DNA of 64,000 nt from assembly GCA_025200525.1 (NCBI GenBank), contig CM045759.1, positions 2,976,001-3,040,000 on the forward strand, in the 5' to 3' direction. A program made the translations under genes and the position numbers. The notes below the pieces were generated by a model. The model ran no database searches and was not told the origin of the DNA. It saw nothing but the letters and a program-made list of their open reading frames with translations. Source of the DNA: Camellia lanceoleosa. Its lineage: Eukaryota > Streptophyta > Magnoliopsida > Ericales > Theaceae. Below are positions 58,501 through 64,000 of this stretch, in pieces (position 1 is the stretch's first letter; the number at the start of each line of letters is the position of its first letter).

Positions 58501-60920
58501 CATATTTGTGATTTATTGTAGCAATCCTGGTTTCAATCCTTCTTTTATGTTTTGCCACTTCGACTGGGCCGGTCGGGGGTCGAGAAGGCAGCGCCTTTCG
58601 GGTCTATGGGCAGCGCCTGGGTCGAGCTGCCTCGGTCACCAAGGGTTCCATAAGCCAAGGGGTTGAGAGGCAGCGCCCCTCAAAACAAAAATTCAAAATG
58701 CATTCGAAGTTACTTGACCTGTGCCAACAATTCACTACTTTATAAGCATTTGGACACAAAATGTTTTCTCTCTTAGCGATGTGGGACTCAAAGAGTGGAT
58801 GAAAATGTTGTGCCAAACGACGTCGTTTGGTGCGTTTGTTGGAAGTCCCACATCGATTACAAAATATATTTTAAAGTGGACAAACTTCTATATAAGTGCA
58901 AGTGCAGAGGGTTAGCTTATGGGCTTCTATGGTTCTTTCTTGGTTTAATGAGCCATTACGAGCCGAGCTCAAGTTATAAATTTTAGTTGTGCCGAGCTGG
59001 ATTTTGGCCATAGTTCCATTGGGATTTTGGCCATAGTTTCTTCGCTAAAGTTGTGTAATTTCTTGAGGGCTTTGTTGTGTGAGGTGGAGATCGAGTTTCA
59101 TCGTCGTTGATTTTGGGGTTTCAACTCTTTTCATCTTCTTCATTTGAGCTTTGAATTTGAGGTAGGGATTCCTACCCATTCTTATGTGTTTTAACATAAA
59201 TGTTGAGTTATTTGTATAGATGGTTTGATTTGGGAACTTAAGGTTAGAGATGTATAATGTTGAAAACAGGGGTTTTGTTCAATTGACTCATTCCTGCGTG
59301 TTTGGGGTTTAAAATGGAGATTATTGATGTTTTTGATAATATTTGAGCCTTTGGGTCAATATTGAAAAAAAAGAAAAAAATGTCATATTTGGGTATATTT
59401 GGGTCATTACTGTAATTAATGACAATTAATACAGAAATATGAAATTGAGTTGGAAATAATAAAATCGACTCAATATAAGGTAGAATGGTGGAGTTGGATT
59501 CATTAATCACTCACTTTGAAATATTGAGATTATATATAACTGTTGTAGCATTTATTTTCTGTTTAGAAATAACTGCTTTGGGCTATCGGTGGAGAATAGT
59601 CTTGATTGTTGTAGACAATGCATGATGCTTAGGCAAACTAAAACTAATCAATTAAAATGTCATCAAATATGACGGTTGTGATTATACATCGAATTTGTGT
59701 AATAAATGAACATGTATATGATGATGTTTATATACATTGTGTTGTGTAGGAGGAGATAGGGGATGTACTCCACGGTTTAAGGGAAGATAGGGGATGGACT
59801 CTTAAACCGGATGCTGTTTGGGAGGAGATAGGAGATGTACTCCATTGATACAGCAAATAAGTGTATCTATTAAAGTATTGATATAGCAAATTTGTATATC
59901 ATATATGAAGTATGGAAGTGTTTTGTTTGAGATTGATACAGCAAATATGTGTATCTATTGTGAAGTACGAAATGTTTGATTTGAGTCTTTATCTCACTTG
60001 AAATGGAAGTACTGTTGGTATGAGATGTGATCTCACTTAAAGGGTATGGCCAGGTTCTGAGCCAGGATTATGAATTAAAAAATGGAAATTATTATGAAAC
60101 ATTGATACATTTGTCATGTAATTGCAATGGATTATGAATTAAGAAATGAAAATTATTATGAAACATGGATACATTTGTCATGTAATTGAAATGGATTATG
60201 AATGGATATATATGAGTCAAACATTTATCGAATGCTCATGTTTTAGTTATTGCTCATATTATGTTTAGCATATTTCTACTGGGCTGTTAGCTCACCCTAT
60301 ACGGGAATATCATTTTCAGGTGCATGTGAGATGTTACCTCTAAGGCAATAGCATGGATGGACTCTCGGGAAGCAAGAGTTTCCTAGTTATGCTTTATGTG
60401 TACATAGTGTTATTAGTAAAGCTAAGAGCTTAATGTGTAATGAGCGAGACTCTATTTATGTAACCAAGTAATGTCTTGGAAAGATGAAAGCCTATATGGC
60501 ATTTAATTGCTTGTTAAACAGTGAACTCTGACATATGAATTTATGTTTTTTTTTATATTTATTCCTCATATGAGTTATCTTTATTGCAATATTTCGGGGC
60601 TTGACATTTATCATTGGCATGACAAATTCTTACAGATTTTCGTGATACATGGACATTCTTGGATGGGCGAGTCAAAGATGCTTTTGATCTCAAAAAGACC
60701 ATTCAAGAGGTAGTCTACCTTCACCCACATTTTTGTCATAACGGAGTTCTCATTTTCTTCCTTTTTATGGGCATTTTGAACAGTTCAGGATTTTGATGGT
60801 TACAGCCCTCAAAGTGTGGTGGAAATTTTGCAGGCAACGTATTTGGCAGAAGCTGTTGGTGCTGGGATGGGAAGCTCTATGCAAGGATTCATGAGGAGAG
60901 TTTTTGGGGCTAAATATTGA
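55542..60920 (+). CDS. COQ9: Ubiquinone biosynthesis protein COQ9, mitochondrial
   Basis: Six exons join in frame: 55542-55880, 57043-57150, 57559-57720, 57811-57982, 60636-60709 and 60834-60920, all GT-AG, giving 313 residues. The N-terminus is a Ser/Arg-rich mitochondrial presequence (MYRSAANRLLLVKSVVRS). The COQ9 domain follows: GWTEAAMIAGAREAGVSPSI, AFPRKEAALVEFFMDECL, then VDWYAKRTVLGAIYSTTEVY and the C-terminal DFRDTWTFLDGRVKDAFDL. COQ9 is a TetR-fold lipid-binding protein of the CoQ synthome that presents the precursor to COQ7 at the inner membrane. Intron 1 contains a hAT-like MITE and intron 5 (2.65 kb) a solo LTR. A polyadenylation-type AATAAA is at 61049. No lesion in the coding region. 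Confidence 0.94.
55962..56276. repeat. hAT-like MITE in COQ9 intron 1
   Basis: Left GTCCGCTTGGTTTGAGG and right CCCCCAAACACAGCCT are imperfect inverted repeats. It contains GGTTGTTTGGATGATTAA duplicates and a (GGGAAA)n minisatellite at about 56110-56140. Confidence 0.5.
58548..60606 (+). mobile_element. Solo LTR in COQ9 intron 5 (about 2.06 kb)
   Basis: Starts TGTTTTGCCACTTC and ends TTTCGGGGCTTGACA, with TTTA(T) on both sides (58544 and 60607), i.e. a 4-5 bp duplication. Internal features are typical of gypsy LTRs: GGCAGCGCC repeats (58590-58680), a TTAGCTCACCC...TTCAGGTGCATG block (60290-60330) and tandem GGAGATAGGGGATG repeats (59750-59840). No coding region. Same orientation as COQ9 and located away from the splice sites. 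Confidence 0.75.
58777..58855. repeat. Large hairpin with nested palindrome in the solo LTR
   Basis: Outer arms CGATGTGGGACT (58777-58788) and AGTCCCACATCG (58844-58855) are perfect 12-bp inverted repeats. An 18-bp perfect palindrome CCAAACGACGTCGTTTGG (58813-58830) lies between them. Confidence 0.9.
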
Positions 60921-61478
60921 TGGCAGTTCCATTTAATAGAGTTACATTGCGAGCATTCATCTCTGGTTGCTCGGTGCTTCCCTGAATTCAGAACAATTAT
61001 TTCCTTCCCTCCTCCCGCCATCCCTTTTATTGTTGTCTTTGAAGTGCTAATAAAACTGGAAGAGAAGCTGTACATTGGTATTATCCCCGACTGTTTCCAA
61101 GTTAACCATTTGTTCTTAAAGGGGATGCTATGTTTATGTTGAAAATAATCTTTGATTCTACCACAATCTTGCACCAATATTTCATTTTTTAAATTAACTT
61201 CGCTTGGGTGCTTTGAAGTGGAATGTGCACAAATGATTTCTTTGGAGAATTCATACGATCATAAGTCGGTGTGGCAGAATTTGTGTTTAATTGGATAGGT
61301 GTGGTGGTGTTATTACTAAGAACAGGAAATATAGAAACTAGAAATGAATTTGTGTTTATATGCCAGCAGAATCTGGTGGAGCGACTTAGCCACATTTTTT
61401 GTGCTTTTACTTTATTGGCTCCCTTAACAATTCTTATTCTTCCAGATTCCACCTTTTTGGATGACAAGTTTTAGCTGC

Positions 61479-62658
61479 AGATTATCCTTAGCCCAGACTA
61501 GTGATACAAAGGGCACCAGGAAAACTCATGCTTCAGAGAAAGAAAAAGGTAATGTAAATGGCCTTGTGACTTGGCATTTTAATATGCCATGACAGCTTGA
61601 CATCCTTTTTAAGCAACCAAAAGGGAGTAATTCTAATATTCATGCCAAAGCTAAAGTTAAGTATTATTCCCTTCCTTTTTGTCTTCATACTCAAATATAT
61701 TGCAGGACCTGTGGTGTCCAAGCTTTTTACCTTTATTCCCTTTTTGTTCTCTTCAACAGGTTTCCAAGGTGCAGGACATGGATTTTGATGGAAGCCGACC
61801 AATCATCTGTGACAATGGATCAGGCTCGGTGAAGGCAAGGCAATTCATGAGCCTTTTATGTTATACCCTAACACTCCATTTGTTTCAGCAGAAAATATTT
61901 TTCGATGGAAAACTTTTTGCAGAAAATGTTCTCTAGAGAAAATGTTTTCCTATGTTTAGTTGTGTCCTTAAAACTAATGTACTATTGGTTGTATTAGTAG
62001 TGGTGATGGGGGTGGGGTGGGGCAAAGGTGGAGGTAGTAGTGTGGTGATATTTATAAGACTTTAGTATGGAAAACGTTTTCTACTTTTTAAAAGTGGAAA
62101 ACATTTTCCACTAAAATAGGCTTGTTTTCTCTGTTGTACCAAATGCCAAAAAAAAAAAAAAATTTCCACCCAAACAACAGGAGCGTAAAATTATTAGCAT
62201 AGGCATTTACTTTTGCAGCTCACAAAATCTTGAATCTGAATCAGCTCTTTTGCATGCACTGCAGGCTGGTTTTGCTGGTGATGATGCTCCACGTGTAGTT
62301 TTTCCCAGTATGATAGGTCAGCCCCGGAACAAGCATGCAATGATTGGAATTGGACAGAAGGATATGTACTTTGGAGATGAAGCACAAGCACGCCGTGGGG
62401 TCCTAAGATGAAGTTATCCCATTGATCATGGAGTAGTCAGAGACTGGGAAACCATGGAGAGACTGTGGGATCATACCTTCAAGGACGAACTTCAAGTTAC
62501 CATAGAAGAACACCCTGTTCTCCTAACCGAGGCCCCCCTGAATCCCAAAACTAACAGAGGGAAGATGGTGGAAATCATGTTTGAAGCTTTTGAAGTTCCT
62601 GCCACCTATCTAGCAATTCAAGCTGTGCTCTCCCTGTATGGCAGTGGCCGGACAACAG
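61479..62658 (+). pseudogene. Divergent actin-like gene, 5' part (runs off the window)
   Basis: A likely leader exon (about 61479-61547) and leader intron (GT 61548, AG 61759) precede coding exons 61778-61834 and 62265-62658. The protein is actin: IICDNGSGSVK / [58 protein letters not shown] and [10 protein letters not shown]. Both introns sit where plant actins have them (after Lys-19/20, and inside the Gly codon near 151, phase 1). The first intron has a GC donor (GCAAGG). A TGA at 62409 replaces the codon after VLR in the conserved ...KYPIEHG region. Many unusual residues ([16 protein letters not shown]) point to an old, divergent paralogue. No third exon is visible before 64000. Confidence 0.75.
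61870..62172. repeat. MITE in the first coding intron of the actin-like gene
   Basis: AACACTCCATTTGTTTCAGCAGAAAA and related GGAAAACNTTTTC strings recur inverted (TAGTATGGAAAACG, AAAGTGGAAAACATTTTCC, GTACCAAATGCC). Ends are approximate. Confidence 0.45.
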
Positions 62659-62729
62659 GTAAGCTAAAACAATGCCTTCTCTGTAACTGTTTTGGTGAAC
62701 TTGAACATAAGCAGATTATGATCATGCAC

Positions 62730-63269
62730 AGTGGCGGAGTCAGGATTTTGATTAAGAGGGGCCAAGTATACTAAAATGTTATGTCAATAATAGTGTTGCC
62801 CACCCCGTCATGCTTCGACCCTAACAAACTTAACCCCATTTCTAATCACAACATCGATTTAGATTGTAATGTTTGTCTCCAAATAAAAGCAAATATTTTA
62901 TTGAGGGATTTCATCAAAAATACAAGTAATCATTCCACATATTTGTACACATATACATCACAAAAGGGGGAAAAATACCAATAAGAACAAATTAGCAAGT
63001 ATTATAAAAATGGATAGAAAATAAACATTTAAAGGTAGACTTTATAACATCGTAAAGGTGATTTCTGTCATAAAATAAACATTTGAATAGTGCAATGCAA
63101 ATTATAGGAACTATTTTAAAATAAAGAAAAAATATAAGAGTATATATTCAAATTTAGAGGGGGCAAATTGAAAGAACTACTTATAAACCTACACTAAAAC
63201 ATAGATTTTAGAAAATTGAGGAGGAGCATGTGCCCAGCCCCTCCTGGGCCCAATGCTCCCTCTGTCCCT
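62730..63269. repeat. MITE with 10-11 bp TSD in actin-like intron
   Basis: Starts AGTGGCGGAGTCAGG and ends CCCTCTGTCCCT; flanked by TGATCATGCAC on both sides (62719-62729 and 63269-63279, one base shared). Contains GAGGGGCC near the left and GGGCCCAATGC near the right end. Terminal motif GTGGCGGAG is common in plant MITEs with long TSDs. Confidence 0.7.
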
Positions 63270-63436
63270 GATCATGCACACACAAATTTGTTCCCCTAAG
63301 AAGTACGGACACTTCTAGAGAGGAAGCATGTACACCATGTCTTCGATATTTTTTTAATGTGTCTTAATTAAACAATCAAATTCATAATATCAGAAACTTC
63401 ACGGATACTTCTGGAATCCTATAAACACGCTCTATG

Positions 63437-63692
63437 TGCCTGTTTGGCACAGCTTATAATCAGCTTATTCCAGCTTTCAGCTTAATTTAAACTATTTTGA
63501 TGTGTTTGGTTTAGCTTATAGCTTATAGCTTATAGTTTTTTGGAAGTCAAAAATCAACTTATTCTTTGAGTGGGGCAGGAGATGCTTTAAGAATAAGCTG
63601 GAAATCAGCTTAAGCTGAAAGTTATAAGCTATAAGCTGTTTAGGCATAAGCTATAAGCAGTTTCCCACAGCTTTACCAAACAGCACTTATGT
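63437..63692. repeat. hAT-like fold-back MITE
   Basis: Ends GTGCCTGTTTGGCACAGC and GCTTTACCAAACAGCAC are inverted repeats; the inside is made of AGCTTATAGC-type repeats in both orientations. Likely within the second intron of the actin-like gene. Confidence 0.65.
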
Positions 63693-64000
63693 GATGAATT
63701 CCTTCGTAATAACAATGTTTTGTATTCTTTAGAACACAATTTATGCACTCTAAATAAGTTTTGAAATATTTCTAAGATGAATAAATCATGTGGATTACAA
63801 TGTTTTCCAATTGTTTTGCATTCTTTATAATGTAATTATGATATCTTGATGTTCAAGTTATGAAATATATAAAATTTTAATATAATTAGTGTTATGTTAC
63901 ATATTTTTCAAGATCTTGAATTATTCAATTTATAAAAATATAAAATTTTAACTTGTTCAAAGTGTGTCCTGCATTTTCATGTCGGCGTGTGGTGCTGCAT
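63693..64000. other. AT-rich sequence to window end
   Basis: No exon recognised; probably the continuing intron of the actin-like gene. Confidence 0.4.

Noticed and set aside
1..64000. tRNA, rRNA or organelle-derived DNA
   Set aside because: No cloverleaf with A/B boxes, no rRNA core sequence and no plastid or mitochondrial gene segment was recognised.

Overview
The window is nuclear DNA of a flowering plant, most probably a eudicot. It holds nuclear genes for a photosystem I antenna protein and a pollen-type receptor kinase, AT-rich non-coding DNA, short GT-AG introns and a dense nest of plant LTR retrotransposons and MITEs. The species cannot be fixed from the sequence alone.

Layout. 1-8.7 kb: an RPA70-like (replication protein A) gene remnant on + is split by two retroelement insertions: a gag-only Ty3/gypsy element with long tandem-repeat arrays (785 to about 4915) and a 2.4-kb solo LTR (5405-7822, TSD TCAAC). 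12.0-17.15 kb: two intact, closely spaced host genes on +, LHCA6 (12001-14586, 5 exons) and a PRK3-like LRR receptor pseudokinase (15184-17147, 2 exons). 17.9-20.3 kb: a degenerate array of roughly 370-bp units. 20.4-39.7 kb: a 19.4-kb Tat-lineage Ty3/gypsy element (TSD GACAT). Its gag-pol lies on -. Its 3' third carries two genes on +, antisense to the element: an unknown ORF and a spliced gene with a plant mobile domain (PMD). Its gag is split by a 4.1-kb insertion (TSD CGAGC) rich in hairpins. 40.0-50.0 kb: a fold-back element interrupted by an exactly 8.0-kb CACTA element (TSD AGT). The CACTA carries a palmitoyl-protein thioesterase gene fragment and a scrambled gypsy insertion (TSD CCTAA). 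51-54.5 kb: MITEs and MULE-type elements with 9-10 bp TSDs, one of them a GC-rich Pack-MULE candidate. 55.5-60.9 kb: COQ9 (6 exons, complete) with a 2.06-kb solo LTR in intron 5. 61.5 kb to the end: the 5' part of a divergent actin-like gene with an in-frame stop and a GC-AG intron.

The host genes show no functional link to one another: LHCA6 acts in the chloroplast, COQ9 in the mitochondrion, the PRK3-like protein at the plasma membrane. They look like ordinary single-copy neighbours separated by transposon nests. The most interesting object is the Tat element. Its antisense PMD gene keeps two introns that can survive retrotransposition only because they lie on the strand opposite to the genomic RNA.
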